From the NCBI RefSeq assembly GCF_001315985.1, contig NZ_BBBI01000002.1:124001-188000 (forward strand): a DNA stretch of 64,000 nucleotides, in the 5' to 3' direction. Under the pieces are notes generated by a model, which had not been told where the DNA came from, did no database searches, and saw nothing but the letters and a program-made list of their open reading frames with translations. Source of the stretch: Vulcanisaeta distributa JCM 11216. GTDB lineage: Archaea; Thermoproteota; Thermoprotei; Thermoproteales; Thermocladiaceae. This document shows positions 10,357 to 20,104 of this stretch, one piece after another (positions within the stretch are counted from its first letter, which is position 1; the number at the start of each line of letters is the position of its first letter). A program made the position numbers and the translations under genes.

Positions 10357-11454
10357 TCACTTAATCTTTGCCTGGTCCTCGGGCCTAACGATCCACCTAT
10401 CGACATACCTACTCATGTTCTGAAGAACCACTATCCTACTCGGCTCATCCTCATCCATGTACCTGAAGTTACCACCAAGCCTATTAATCTCCTCGAGCAG
10501 CTTCAAGGCCCACTCCCTAACCTCCTCATGCCTAAGCATGTCACTCCTCTTCAGCCTAAACGTGGAGTGGCCCAGGTGCATGTAGGACTTAACCTCGATG
10601 AAGTGTGGGTTGCCGATTAGCATGAGCTTTGCGAATTCAGGTATGTACTTGAAGTCGTAGTTGAGACTCCTTATCAGGGTTATCCTAATGACCGTCCTCG
10701 TATTCAACCTACTGAGCAACTCAAGGCTCCTCAACCACCTCTCCCACGCATCCTCCCTATACATCACCGGCACATTAATCCTATAGAACAACTCCCTGTT
10801 TGGCGCGTTGCAGGATAGGTATAGCTGTGTTGGTAATGCATCCTCACGCTGCAGTCTCTCGAGCATTTCTGGGTGCTCTCCATTCGTGACTATGAACACG
10901 GACTTGGTGTTCGGCAGGTTCTTGAGGTACTTAACGAGTCGTGGTAGCTTTGGATAGAGAGTTGGCTCCCCCCCAGACAGTGATATTGACCAGTGTGTTG
11001 GCACCAAGGCCTCCTTAGCCCTGTCCTTGGACTTTGGGTTTCCGAAGTAGCCAGTCAATAGCCTATACCTCTCCCTAAGTATTCCCTGTACAATTTCCTC
11101 TGGATCATCAACCAAGTCCTCACTGGGTATGAAGGAGTCAAAGGACTCGGTCGGTCTCCAGCAGTAGACACACCTATTACTGCATATCATGCCCACTGGG
11201 CTAAACTCAGCACATCTGTGGGAACCACCTGCCGGTGCACCATAGAACTTAAACTTGTAACAGCTTTGTCCCTTAACCAGGGCGCTTTTCGTCCAGTGGC
11301 ACAGCTCGACGGTTGAGTGGTTGTATATGCCGTAGCTGGCCTTTATTAATTTGGCCTTTGTCTCGTCAGTGATCCGTATCCTAATCCTGCCATTAACTTC
11401 ACCAATTGTATGATACTTCAGTGATTCCTTAATTACCTGTTCGATCTTCTCCAT
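10357..11454 (-). CDS. taw1: 4-demethylwyosine synthase Taw1 (radical SAM)
   Basis: Archaeal TYW1/Taw1, which makes the tricyclic wyosine base at G37 of tRNA-Phe from N1-methylguanosine and pyruvate. It has the two iron-sulfur motifs of the family: spaced cysteines in ELCHWTKSALVKGQSCYKF and GGSHRCAEF, then the radical SAM cluster CSNRCVYCWRPTE. Further family features are SLSGGEPTLYPKL and YMHLGHSTFRL. The ATG at 11454 is preferred to the TTG nine bases upstream. Length about 365 fits the archaeal enzyme. Confidence 0.93.
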   Translation of the reverse strand: MEKIEQVIKESLKYHTIGEVNGRIRIRITDETKAKLIKASYGIYNHSTVELCHWTKSALVKGQSCYKFKFYGAPAGGSHRCAEFSPVGMICSNRCVYCWRPTESFDSFIPSEDLVDDPEEIVQGILRERYRLLTGYFGNPKSKDRAKEALVPTHWSISLSGGEPTLYPKLPRLVKYLKNLPNTKSVFIVTNGEHPEMLERLQREDALPTQLYLSCNAPNRELFYRINVPVMYREDAWERWLRSLELLSRLNTRTVIRITLIRSLNYDFKYIPEFAKLMLIGNPHFIEVKSYMHLGHSTFRLKRSDMLRHEEVREWALKLLEEINRLGGNFRYMDEDEPSRIVVLQNMSRYVDRWIVRPEDQAKIK

Positions 11455-11515
11455 TACTATCAAGTCACTATGTCCTAAATTTAGAAATATAAACTTTTAT
11501 CTAGGCACTATTCAA

Positions 11516-12171
11516 CTAAATAACGCCACCACCAATCCTCCTCCAAAGCGTGGAATACCACTCGGGTGCTTTTAGATCACTGGCGCTAATGGATCTATCA
11601 GGTGTATAGGGCTTTATGTCCAGTATTGGCGTTCCATCAAATAGGTCAAGCCCAGAAACCCTGAGGAACCTACCATCCTACCAACAAGCCTAACAATACT
11701 AAGGCCGATGGGGGGGTTCGGCCTATGTGGCGAGTCTGTAGCAAACACACCAACCTCAGGTAACTCCTCAGGGCTAATCCCAAACTTAACGAGCCTTCTT
11801 GGCCTGACCACGAGGACCCTGCGCTGCTCCCTATTGACCTTATTGAATAACGAGATTAGTATTAGGTGGGAGAAGCCGTCAATGCCCCCTTAATCCATCG
11901 GCAAATTCCTCAAAGACCTCGATAACGCCGTCAACGCCTTCATTGGATGCCCTTATCGCATCGTCACTAAGTCCATGCCTAACAATACCTATTGGCCTTA
12001 GGAATAGACCGTTCTCGTTCATTACGAAGTACTTTGATAATTCGTAAATGGCATCTTCATCCTTAAGTAACTCCGTTATTAATGAACTCAATAGACCCCC
12101 CCCTCCTTGGCCTTTCTTATTAATTCCCCGAGACTCACATTAATGAATTTTAGATACGCCGTTTTAAGCAT
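11516..12171 (-). CDS. trmO: TrmO-like tRNA m6t6A37 methyltransferase (frameshifted)
   Basis: TrmO/YaeB family, which N6-methylates t6A37 of tRNA. Segments: FLRPIGIVRHG, then (other frame) VLVVRPRRLVKFGI and VGVFATDSPHRPNPPIGLS, then (third frame) GLDLFDGTPILDIKPYTPD. Breaks are a G5 near 11886 (four expected) and a missing G near 11675. The family motif is HRPNPIGLS; the extra Pro is encoded by a C7 tract. If the C8 tract near 12100 is read as six bases, the frame opens to ATG 12171, giving an unusual helical N-terminal extension of about 50 residues. Confidence 0.82.
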
Positions 12172-12274
12172 CGCTAACCATTACCTCATAAGCAAAGTAT
12201 TGCGCAGTCCCGCGTGATTACATATTCTATAATTAGTATGTACTTAAATACAGATATATGATTTAGTTAGCGGT

Positions 12275-13048
12275 ATGGGTAAGTTGGATGGTAGGGTTTC
12301 GATAGTGACCGGGGCAGGGAGTGGTATTGGTAGGGCCATTGCGTTATTATTCGCCAGTGAGGGTTCTAGGGTGGTCGTCGTTGATGTGAATGATAGGGGT
12401 GGTGAGGAGACGGTAGGTATGATTAGGAATAATGGTGGCGATGCCTTCTTCATACATGCCGATGTGTCTAGGGAATCGGATTGTTCAAGTGCTGTTAAGG
12501 AAACGATCAATCATTATGGGCAGTTAGACATACTTGTGAACAATGCGGGAATTGACTTGCCAAGGGCGAAACCCAGTGCTGACTTCACGATTGAGGAGTT
12601 TGACAGAGTTATTAACGTGAACCTTAAGGGTGCGTGGTTAATGAGTAAGTACGCAATACCTGAAATGCTTAGGCAGGGTAGGGGCGTGATCATTAATGTC
12701 GCGTCTGTGGCCGGGTTGAAGCCGCTGCCGTATGCAATGCCCTACTCGGTTTCGAAGGCTGGCTTGATAATGCTCACGGAGGTTATGGCTGTGGAGTATG
12801 GCAGCAGGGGCATTAGGGTTAACGCTGTGGCGCCTGGGTGGGTTAGTACGCCGATGGCCGTTAGGGCCGCGTCTGCCTATGGAACAACGTATGAAGACTT
12901 CACAAAACTATTCCTACAGAGGATTACACTTGGTAGGTTTGCCGACCCGATGGAGATAGCCAGGGTAGTGCTTTTCCTGGCGTCTGATGACTCGTCGTAC
13001 ATGAATGGTTCCGTAGTCGTTGTTGATGGGTCAATAACACTAACGTGA
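12275..13048 (+). CDS. Short-chain dehydrogenase/reductase
   Basis: 257-residue classical SDR, NAD(P)-dependent, FabG-like. TGAGSGIGRA is the cofactor glycine motif, NNAGIDL the structural NNAG, and S..(x)Y-(x)3-K appears as PYSVSKAG. VVDVNDR after strand two favours NAD binding. The leaderless start is supported by cttaaata at 12243-12250, 28 bp upstream. The gene is intact and free of seven-base tracts, and its stop overlaps the next start. Substrate unknown. Confidence 0.88.
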   Translation: MGKLDGRVSIVTGAGSGIGRAIALLFASEGSRVVVVDVNDRGGEETVGMIRNNGGDAFFIHADVSRESDCSSAVKETINHYGQLDILVNNAGIDLPRAKPSADFTIEEFDRVINVNLKGAWLMSKYAIPEMLRQGRGVIINVASVAGLKPLPYAMPYSVSKAGLIMLTEVMAVEYGSRGIRVNAVAPGWVSTPMAVRAASAYGTTYEDFTKLFLQRITLGRFADPMEIARVVLFLASDDSSYMNGSVVVVDGSITLT

Positions 13049-13623
13049 GTTTGGCAATAATGGGTGATGGCATGTACGAGGAGCTCAGGCACTTTAATGA
13101 AAAAGTGGCGAGAGCCTATAGATTGGAAGAGTTACCACTGTGTTGGGTGTACATAGTAACAGCCAGGGTACTTAGGAGTATTGTTAGGCCGCCTGCGAGG
13201 ATTCTCGAGATTGGCCCGGGCACTGGCAGGTTGGCCAACATGTTGGCTGGGTATGGCTATTACGTGGTTGGCGTAGACATTAGCCTACCAATGCTCAGGC
13301 AGGCCAGGAGGTTTAACAGGCCTGACTTCATTAATGGCACTAGTTGGCAGATGCCCATTGTTAATGGCAGGTTTGATGCCGTGGTGGCCACACTCACGCT
13401 TCATCATTGGAGCAAGCGGGAGGAGTCTATTAGGATCATATATGAGTTATTAAGGCCTGGTTCTGCCTTAATCATTGTCGAGGCTGATAAGGATAGGGTT
13501 AGGTTTGTTGGTAGTCATGGATGTACCGAGAGGTGCTTTACTGAGTTGTTATCGCCATACTTTAGCATCAGTATTAGGAAGATGTTCCCGCTAATAATAG
13601 CCATTGGTAAGAAGTTAAAGTAA
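13045..13623 (+). CDS. Class I SAM-dependent methyltransferase
   Basis: About 190 residues with motif I ILEIGPGTGRLANML, acidic end of strand two VVGVDIS, and motif post-I/II FDAVVATLTLHHW. It overlaps the SDR by four bases; the start may be the GTG at 13045 or the ATGs at 13060 and 13072. The coupling suggests both enzymes act on the same metabolite, but no substrate can be named. Confidence 0.82.
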   Translation: MSLAIMGDGMYEELRHFNEKVARAYRLEELPLCWVYIVTARVLRSIVRPPARILEIGPGTGRLANMLAGYGYYVVGVDISLPMLRQARRFNRPDFINGTSWQMPIVNGRFDAVVATLTLHHWSKREESIRIIYELLRPGSALIIVEADKDRVRFVGSHGCTERCFTELLSPYFSISIRKMFPLIIAIGKKLK

Positions 13624-13651
13624 TTAAATTACGGCATGGGCTTAGCAATGC

Positions 13652-14071
13652 ATGAGCGGTTTGTATGTTAATAAATTAAAGAGGAGAGCCCTGAACGCAC
13701 TCCGTATTGCTGAAAATACTGATGATTTTGATTTAGCTATGTTCCTCATAGATCAAGCTCTTCAACTTTACATAAAGGCTGTTTATTTCGAGTTGTTTGG
13801 GTCTAAAGTTAGGGGGGGGTCACGGCATTAGGGAATTGATTGGCATGTTAACTAAGGAACTTGAATTTCAGGGCTTTAATGAGTTAGTGCGTGAGTTAAG
13901 GGATTTTGTGGTTTCTAATAGGGATGTTCTAATAATGCTTGAGGAGGCGTACACTGAGGGAGGTATGGCGAAATTAGTTATGATATTGATGATGTATCTA
14001 AAGCATTTGATGTGGCTAAGGAATTAATAAGATTGTTAGATAAGGTTGTTAGTAATGTCAAGTTGGGTTAG
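13652..14071 (+). CDS. HEPN-domain protein (two frameshifts)
   Basis: Starts MSGLYVNKLKRRALNALRIAENTDDF, followed by the HEPN helix DLAMFLIDQALQLYIKAVYFELFG and then, in another frame, HGIRELIGMLTKELEFQGF. The catalytic-type R/Q-X4-6-H is not clear. The frame breaks at a G8 tract at 13812 (four or seven expected) and near 13962, where one G seems missing before YGEISYDIDDVSKAFDVAKE. Its end overlaps the start of the MNT gene, the standard layout of a HEPN/MNT toxin-antitoxin operon. Confidence 0.75.
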
Positions 14072-14398
14072 GTATCACTTCGAGCATTTAAGGAGGTGGA
14101 GGGAGTATGCGGTGGCGGTTATGAGGCTGCCAAGGACTTGGTACCAAGCGTTAGGGTTTTGTCATTGGTGGGGGTTGCCGAGGGTAGGACTACGGTACTT
14201 AGTGACATAGACATACTAATAATCATACCGGGAGGAATCACTGTGAATAAGGGTAGGCTTTATAGGGACATTCTCATTAGGGCTATGGATGTCTACGGTC
14301 TTCCCTGGGACGCACCGGTAGAGTTACACATAGTCTACGATGATGAGAGTAAGTATTACCTCGAATCATCAAGTAAAGTCATTGAAATTAGGGCTTAA
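14055..14398 (+). CDS. MNT nucleotidyltransferase, antitoxin-like (frameshifted)
   Basis: Reads MSSWVRYHFEHLRRWREYAVAVM and then, after one missing G near 14121, AAKDLVPSVRVLSLVG. The core GVAEGRTTVLSDIDILIIIP carries the G-x-x-E...S-D-I-D nucleotidyltransferase motif. It overlaps the HEPN gene by about 17 bases. This is the second HEPN/MNT pair in the window. Confidence 0.8.
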
Positions 14399-14628
14399 GC
14401 GAAGCAGCCGTTTCTTAGGTAATTCCATACGATGCCTATTGATGAACCCTCAATTATTACTACTGAGGATGCAATCGCTATGTTTATTAATGATGGTGGG
14501 TCAATAACCATTGTAAATAAGGAAAGTAGAAATGCCAGACCTAATTGCGTTGCCGCAAGTACCTTAAGCAGTCCCTTATTCATGGTGCTGCACTTAACGT
14601 TTTTCCTTGATTGAATTACCTTCTCCAT
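14395..14628 (-). CDS. Small two-helix membrane protein, unknown
   Basis: 77 residues with two hydrophobic stretches (LAATQLGLAFLLSLFTMVI and LINIAIASSVVIIEGSSIGIV) and a basic N-terminus. Convergent with the MNT gene, overlapping by a few bases at 14395. No family recognised. Confidence 0.5.
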   Translation of the reverse strand: MEKVIQSRKNVKCSTMNKGLLKVLAATQLGLAFLLSLFTMVIDPPSLINIAIASSVVIIEGSSIGIVWNYLRNGCFA

Positions 14629-14715
14629 AGGTACTTAGAAAAATGGTTTTGCTAGATATTTAAGTATTGATGCTGTTAAGAAATGCATTAAATACCTTAA
14701 CTATTAACATTATGC

Positions 14716-16062
14716 GTGGCTTCATTAAACGAATTAGGACGTATCATTAGGGATGTTAGGGACTTGGTTGATGATGCCATAATTATGTATAGGAGGGTTA
14801 GGTGGTCGATGATTAGGTTTGCCAATAATGAACCCACGATAGCCAATAACTGGGTAACTCATGAAACAACGATATACATCGCCAAGTCAAGGAGGTACTT
14901 AACTGCGTCGCTCTCTACGTCAGATATAAACGCCATTAAGAATAAGATTCAGGAGTTGCTCAGGGAATTAAATAACATACCTGAGGATGAGCTTTACGTA
15001 CCGTTAACTCATGGTGGGAAGCCAAGCCAATTAGTTGGTAAGTATGATAGTAGGATTGAAGGCAATGTTGATAAGCTAATTGATGGATTAAATGACGCAA
15101 TCCAGGTATCGCTCAATGAGGGTTCACAGAGAAATGCGGGTGCAATGACCTTCGGCGTTGAGGAGCGTTACTACGTTGATAGTGCTGGGCTTGAGCTTGA
15201 TGATAAGGCTTCCTTCGTGGCCTTCACGATTAGGGCATTCATCGATGATTTAACAGCCACGTCGGTGTCTATATCCAACACTCTCGATGGATTTAAACCA
15301 AAGGATGCAGGTGCCGAGGCAGGTCACTTGGTGAGATTAGCTAAGGATTTACCAGAGGAGAGTATGAGTAGTGGCAGGTACAATGTGGTTCTTGGTCCGT
15401 TGGTATCTGCCCATTTATACGGCGTGATGACCGCCATGTGGTTTAACGCCTACTCAGTAATAACAGAGATGTCGGGCATTTCTAAGAATGACATTGGTAA
15501 TACTATAGCTAGCGAGGGATTATCAATAATGGATTTATCAAGCGACCCCCCCAGCGCCTTTGGTTCGGAGTCCTTTGACTACGAGGGCAATAAGACAATG
15601 AATATGGAGGTAATAAGGAGGGGAGTACTCACTGGGCTATTACATAATAATAGGACGGCCGCTAAATTCAATACAACCAGTACAGGTCATGCAGTTGGTA
15701 ATTGGTTACGGCCGAGACCGAGACATGCGGCAATAGGCACAGGACAATTACCCAGTGATATTGAGGCAATAGCGACTGAGCTTGGGAATGGCATTATCGT
15801 AACGAATAATTGGTATACAAGGTTTCAGAATGTTAAGGAGGGCATATTCTCAACGGTCATTAGGGATGTGGCGTTTTTAGTGAAGAACGGTAAGTTAAGT
15901 GCCAGGGTTCGTGGATTGAGGATTGCGGATTCCTTCAAGACATTGCTTAGGAACTTCGTCGACTCAAGCAGGGAGGCTAGGCAGGTTTATTGGTGGGACT
16001 CGCCACTACCTGGCACGGCGCCGTACGTGTTAATTAGGGATTTAAACATATCAAAGGGTTAA
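14716..16062 (+). CDS. TldE/PmbA-like subunit of TldD/E protease
   Basis: 448 residues, GTG start. PmbA/TldE-type features: IASEGLSIMDLSSDPP, the glycine-containing FDYEGNKTMNMEVIRRGVLTG and the C-terminal VRGLRIADSF. TldE lacks the metal site of TldD; the heterodimer degrades unfolded peptides. The tldD gene lies convergently, overlapping by four bases at its 3' end. The segment SDPPSAFGSE carries a C7-encoded Pro pair. Confidence 0.85.
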   Translation: MASLNELGRIIRDVRDLVDDAIIMYRRVRWSMIRFANNEPTIANNWVTHETTIYIAKSRRYLTASLSTSDINAIKNKIQELLRELNNIPEDELYVPLTHGGKPSQLVGKYDSRIEGNVDKLIDGLNDAIQVSLNEGSQRNAGAMTFGVEERYYVDSAGLELDDKASFVAFTIRAFIDDLTATSVSISNTLDGFKPKDAGAEAGHLVRLAKDLPEESMSSGRYNVVLGPLVSAHLYGVMTAMWFNAYSVITEMSGISKNDIGNTIASEGLSIMDLSSDPPSAFGSESFDYEGNKTMNMEVIRRGVLTGLLHNNRTAAKFNTTSTGHAVGNWLRPRPRHAAIGTGQLPSDIEAIATELGNGIIVTNNWYTRFQNVKEGIFSTVIRDVAFLVKNGKLSARVRGLRIADSFKTLLRNFVDSSREARQVYWWDSPLPGTAPYVLIRDLNISKG

Positions 16063-17509
16063 CGCGGTGCTTTCAAAACCCTGACGTTAGCCGCCCTAAA
16101 AGTAGGTCCACCTAAGTAGACAGGGACTCCCTGCTCCGGGTTACCCTTGCCGCAGGTTCCTGGGTAGAACCTGAGGTCATTGGCCACGGCATCCACGCTG
16201 CTCCACAACGTCTTTGTGTCGACCTCAATGAATGGTTCCCTAACCATGTACTTCAGTTCCCCATTCTCTATGTAGTAGGCCTCGAAACCCCCCCATAACG
16301 CCCAAACCAGCGTTTATCGTCAATGTTCCACTCAGTATATGAGGCGATGTACAGCCCCCCCTCCTAGTCTCCCTGATTATCTCCTCAGGTTTCCAATTAC
16401 CCGGTGCTAGGTACGTGTTTGCCATTCTCGGTATCGGCTCCTTATCAAACTCACTGGCTCTAGCGGCGGCATTACTTGATAACCCAATGTATGATGCGTA
16501 CTCCCTATTCATTAAGAACTCATTAATCACGCCATTCCTAACCAGGAACCTTGGCCTGGCAGTGACGCCCTCCTCATCGACTAGGTAGAAGCCGTAGCTA
16601 TTGGGTATTGTTGGGTCATCAATTATCGTGACCAATCCACTACCAATCCTGTAACTACCCAGGTAGTCCGGCCTGGCGTATGACTCACCGGCCTCGGCAC
16701 CCTCCCTACCCATGATCCTATCCAACTCCAGCGGGTGGCCTATACTCTCGTGAACCATTATACCCGCCAACTCGGGGGGGCTTAGCACTACATCCATTAC
16801 CTCGTCATGGGGGGGAAGCGGCCTAGCCTTATCAAGCACGTCCCTAATGGCGCTGACCTCCCTATCAACCTCACCATCAACGCCACTTAAAATCTCAAAG
16901 CCACCTGAACCACCGAACTCAATATTCCTCTGGGCGCTGCCTTTCTGCGGGTCATAGGCTATTAATGAACCGAATAGATAGACCCTGGGCACCCTACTCC
17001 TAACGTGGGCCCCCCCATCACTGGTTATGATTAACTTCTCAGTAATGGTGGTGCTCAGGAATAGGTTTCTAACCCTAATCCTGGGTTCAACCCTAGCATG
17101 AACATCAAGCTCGCTTAAGTACTTAATTAAGTACTCATTTGATAAATCCTCAACCCTAACCCTCTGACTAACATCATACGTAATCCTAGCCAGCCTCTCC
17201 CTACTAATGCTCACCTTCCTCCTCCTAAGCCTAGCCACAGACCTAGCCAACGACACGGCCCTACCCACAGCATCCCCTAACCGACTCCCAATCAGTATTA
17301 CTCGTAGCGGCGAAACCCCCCCACATGCCATCAACCAAGACCCTAACTGAAACACCGCCATAGGAGTAGCTGCTCAATGACTGAAGTGCACCATTCCTAA
17401 CATTAACAAACCTAACAGTATCAACCTGATATCTAACCTCGGCATAGGAAGAACCACTGCCCAGGGCGAGGTCAAGAGCCTTAGTCATTACATCCTCAGG
17501 CAAGCTCAT
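16059..17509 (-). CDS. TldD-like metalloprotease subunit (two frameshifts)
   Basis: TldD subunit. The zinc motif is intact: GIMVHESIGHPLELDRIMGREGAEAG (H-E-x3-H plus downstream acidic residue). N-terminal parts LPEDVMTKALDLALGSGSSY and DGMWGGFAATSN; family proteins have WGFA, the additional Gly being encoded by a G7 tract. The frame breaks at 17270-17275 (G4, three expected) and at the G7 near 16290 (six or three expected), after which YMVREPFIEVDTKTLW continues. About 475 residues in total, normal for the family. Confidence 0.85.
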
Positions 17510-17541
17510 TAAGTAGGCGCCAAATAACGGCTTTATAGATA

Positions 17542-17964
17542 TTACGTGTTTAATTCACCTATGTCCCTACATAGTGCCTCATAATAAGTACTTGGTTGCG
17601 GTATATCTTTGATGATTATCACCTTCCTGTTCCGTAGTACCAAGTATATTGAACCGCAATTGAAATGCTTAGCTAGTACTCCCTGAGATATGAAGCAGTC
17701 AATTACCTGCCCTAGGTCCACGGTCTTAATCCCCCCCATAAAACTCCTTATGGTTATTGACTTATCCTCTATGCAGTACTCATGCATTTGTTTCCATAGG
17801 GCATATGTACCTAGCATTGCGTACCATAGTGCCACAAAGATTATGTAGTTTATAATCTTTGACGGCGTTATTTCAAGAAATAATGAGAATATCGCCAGTA
17901 CTATTGTGCCCTTAATAATAGTCTTTTCAATCACAGGCTTAATGCATCTATGAGTATTATTCAT
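17542..17964 (-). CDS. Membrane protein with bacterial PH-like domain
   Basis: 140 residues with two hydrophobic segments (IVLAIFSLFLEI and INYIIFVALWYAMLGTYALW) followed by CIEDKSITIRSFMGG and SIYLVLRNRKVIIIKDIPQP, the strand pattern of small membrane-linked PH (DUF304-like) domains. Function unknown. It is transcribed away from the peptide transporter operon. Confidence 0.6.
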   Translation of the reverse strand: MNNTHRCIKPVIEKTIIKGTIVLAIFSLFLEITPSKIINYIIFVALWYAMLGTYALWKQMHEYCIEDKSITIRSFMGGIKTVDLGQVIDCFISQGVLAKHFNCGSIYLVLRNRKVIIIKDIPQPSTYYEALCRDIGELNT

Positions 17965-18026
17965 TTAGATGAGGTATCAAGTTAAGACTTTAAAATAATT
18001 AAAGCCATTACTTAATTAAAATAAAT

Positions 18027-19003
18027 ATGGCCCTTTTAGAGGTTAGGGAACTAAGTGTGGTTTACAGAACTCCCTTTGGTATTGTTAACGCGCTTAATGA
18101 CGTGACCTTTAACATCGACAGGGGCGAGTCACTTGCTGTTGTTGGTGAGTCGGGTAGTGGAAAGTCGACATTGGCCTTAGCCGTGTCCAGATTATTACCA
18201 CCCAATGCTAGGTATGTAAGTGGATCTATAATGTTTGATGGAATTAATATACTGAGGTTGAGTAGTAGTGAAATTAGGAGGATTAGGGGGGGTACGGGAA
18301 TATTCATGGTGTTTCAGGAACCAGCCACAAGCCTAAACCCCGTGTTTAAGGTTAAGGATCAGTTAATGGAGGCCGTGAGGATTAGGTATGAGAGGGAGGG
18401 CAACACATTCGATGAGAGTAAGGCAATTACTGAGATAATGAGTGTACTTAGGGATGTTAGGATACCTGACCCTGAATTAATAATTGAAAGGTATCCACAC
18501 CAATTATCTGGCGGCCAAATACAGAGGATTATGATAGCCATGGGCCTATTAATGAGACCTAAGTTGTACATTGCCGATGAACCCACGTCGGCACTAGACG
18601 TAACAGTACAGGCCCAGATACTTAAGCTGCTCAGGGATTTGAAGAGGGAGTACGGCATATCAATACTCTTCATAACCCATGACATAGCGGTAGCCTCAAT
18701 AATCGGTGATTCAATAATGGTACTATACGCAGGCCAATTAATGGAACTAGGCCCAACAAAAAGCGTCATTTATGAACCAAGGCACCCATACACACAGGCG
18801 CTGTTGAGTAGTATACCGAAGATTAGTAAGGCTGAGGCAAGTTGCCAGCAATAGGTGGTACTGTACCGAACTTACTAAATCCGCCAACAGGTTGTAGGTT
18901 CCACCCAAGATGCCCGTATAAAATGGATATATGTGGCAAGGTTGTTCCAAGCCTTGTTAAGGTTGATAATACATATGTGAGGTGCCATCTATATGGGCAG
19001 TGA
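18027..19003 (+). CDS. Oligopeptide ABC transporter ATPase, DppD-like (frameshifted)
   Basis: Walker A VVGESGSGKSTLALAV, Q-loop MVFQEP, signature LSGGQIQRIMIA, Walker B LYIADEPTSALDV, H-loop LFITHD. The usual C-terminal oligopeptide domain (PTGCRFHPRCPYKMDIC) is in another frame after a missing base near 18835. IRGGTGIFM has one Gly more than expected, encoded by a G7 tract. First gene of a five-gene uptake operon; its stop overlaps the start of the second ATPase. Confidence 0.9.
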
Positions 19004-19979
19004 TGTAATAATTAGAACCGAGCACTTGGTTAAAGTGTTCCTTGCAAAGAACTACGGTATAATAAACAAAATCCTAGGTGAGAAACCCCTCTTTGTTAGG
19101 GCTGTTGATGATGTTAACATTGAAATAATCAACGGAAAAACAACCGCCCTAGTTGGTGAGTCGGGAAGCGGAAAAACAACCCTGGGTAGATTATTAGTAA
19201 CCCTTGAGCGTCCCACGTCGGGTAGGATATACTTCCATAATATCGATATAACGAATATCAAGGGGGGGAAAGACTTACGAAACATTAGGGCCAAGCTCCA
19301 AATGGTATTTCAGGATCCATACTCAAGCCTAAATCCAATGATGAGAATCAAAGACATAATAGGAGAACCACTAAGAAACAGAGGCGTTAGGGATAGGGAA
19401 TTAAACGAGGCCGTGGCCAAGATAATGAGTGAGGTCGGGCTTGATTATTCATCATTAGCCACGAGAAGGCCTAATGAATTATCTGGTGGTCAGAGGCAGA
19501 GGGTTGCCATTGCGAGGGCGTTAATTACTAATCCTGAATTCATAGTTCTTGATGAACCAACCTCAGCACTGGATGCATCAACACAAGCCCAGGTACTTAA
19601 CCTTCTCATTGATTTACAAAGTAGGCACAATCTAACGTATTTACTCATTACACATAACATAGCAGTTGCCAAGTATATGAGCGATCTAATGATGATAATG
19701 TACATGGGTAAAATCGTAGAAATAGGAAACACCAGCATAATTCTAAAGGAACCATTACACCCATACACCCAAGCACTTATTGAATCAGTACCTGATATTA
19801 ACAAACCTGAGTTAAAACCACCAAGTGGCGAGGTCGGTAGCCTTGTTAATCCACCAAAGGGTTGTAGGTTCTACCCAAGATGCCCATTTAGAATGGATAT
19901 ATGCCGTGAAAAGGAGCCACCCGTTATAGAAACAAAAAATGGTATTAGGGTTGCATGTTGGCTATATGTAAAGAAATAA
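18993..19979 (+). CDS. Oligopeptide ABC transporter ATPase, DppF-like
   Basis: 328 residues, intact. Walker A VGESGSGKTTLGRLL, Q-loop QMVFQDPYSSLNP, signature LSGGQRQRVAIARAL, Walker B FIVLDEPTSALDA, H-loop LITHN. The oligopeptide-family C-terminus NPPKGCRFYPRCPFRMDIC is present. A G7 tract inserts Gly in IKGGKDLR. Pairs with the preceding ATPase to power the two permeases downstream. Confidence 0.92.
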   Translation: MGSDVIIRTEHLVKVFLAKNYGIINKILGEKPLFVRAVDDVNIEIINGKTTALVGESGSGKTTLGRLLVTLERPTSGRIYFHNIDITNIKGGKDLRNIRAKLQMVFQDPYSSLNPMMRIKDIIGEPLRNRGVRDRELNEAVAKIMSEVGLDYSSLATRRPNELSGGQRQRVAIARALITNPEFIVLDEPTSALDASTQAQVLNLLIDLQSRHNLTYLLITHNIAVAKYMSDLMMIMYMGKIVEIGNTSIILKEPLHPYTQALIESVPDINKPELKPPSGEVGSLVNPPKGCRFYPRCPFRMDICREKEPPVIETKNGIRVACWLYVKK

Positions 19980-20104
19980 TCTTGTAAAATACCTTGTATA
20001 ATATTGATAAAAGAAACCTATATCCTGAGATATTTAATAATGATTATTTATGAAAAATTGAAAATAATAATAATACTTAAAAATTAATTACATTGTTAAT
20101 ATTT

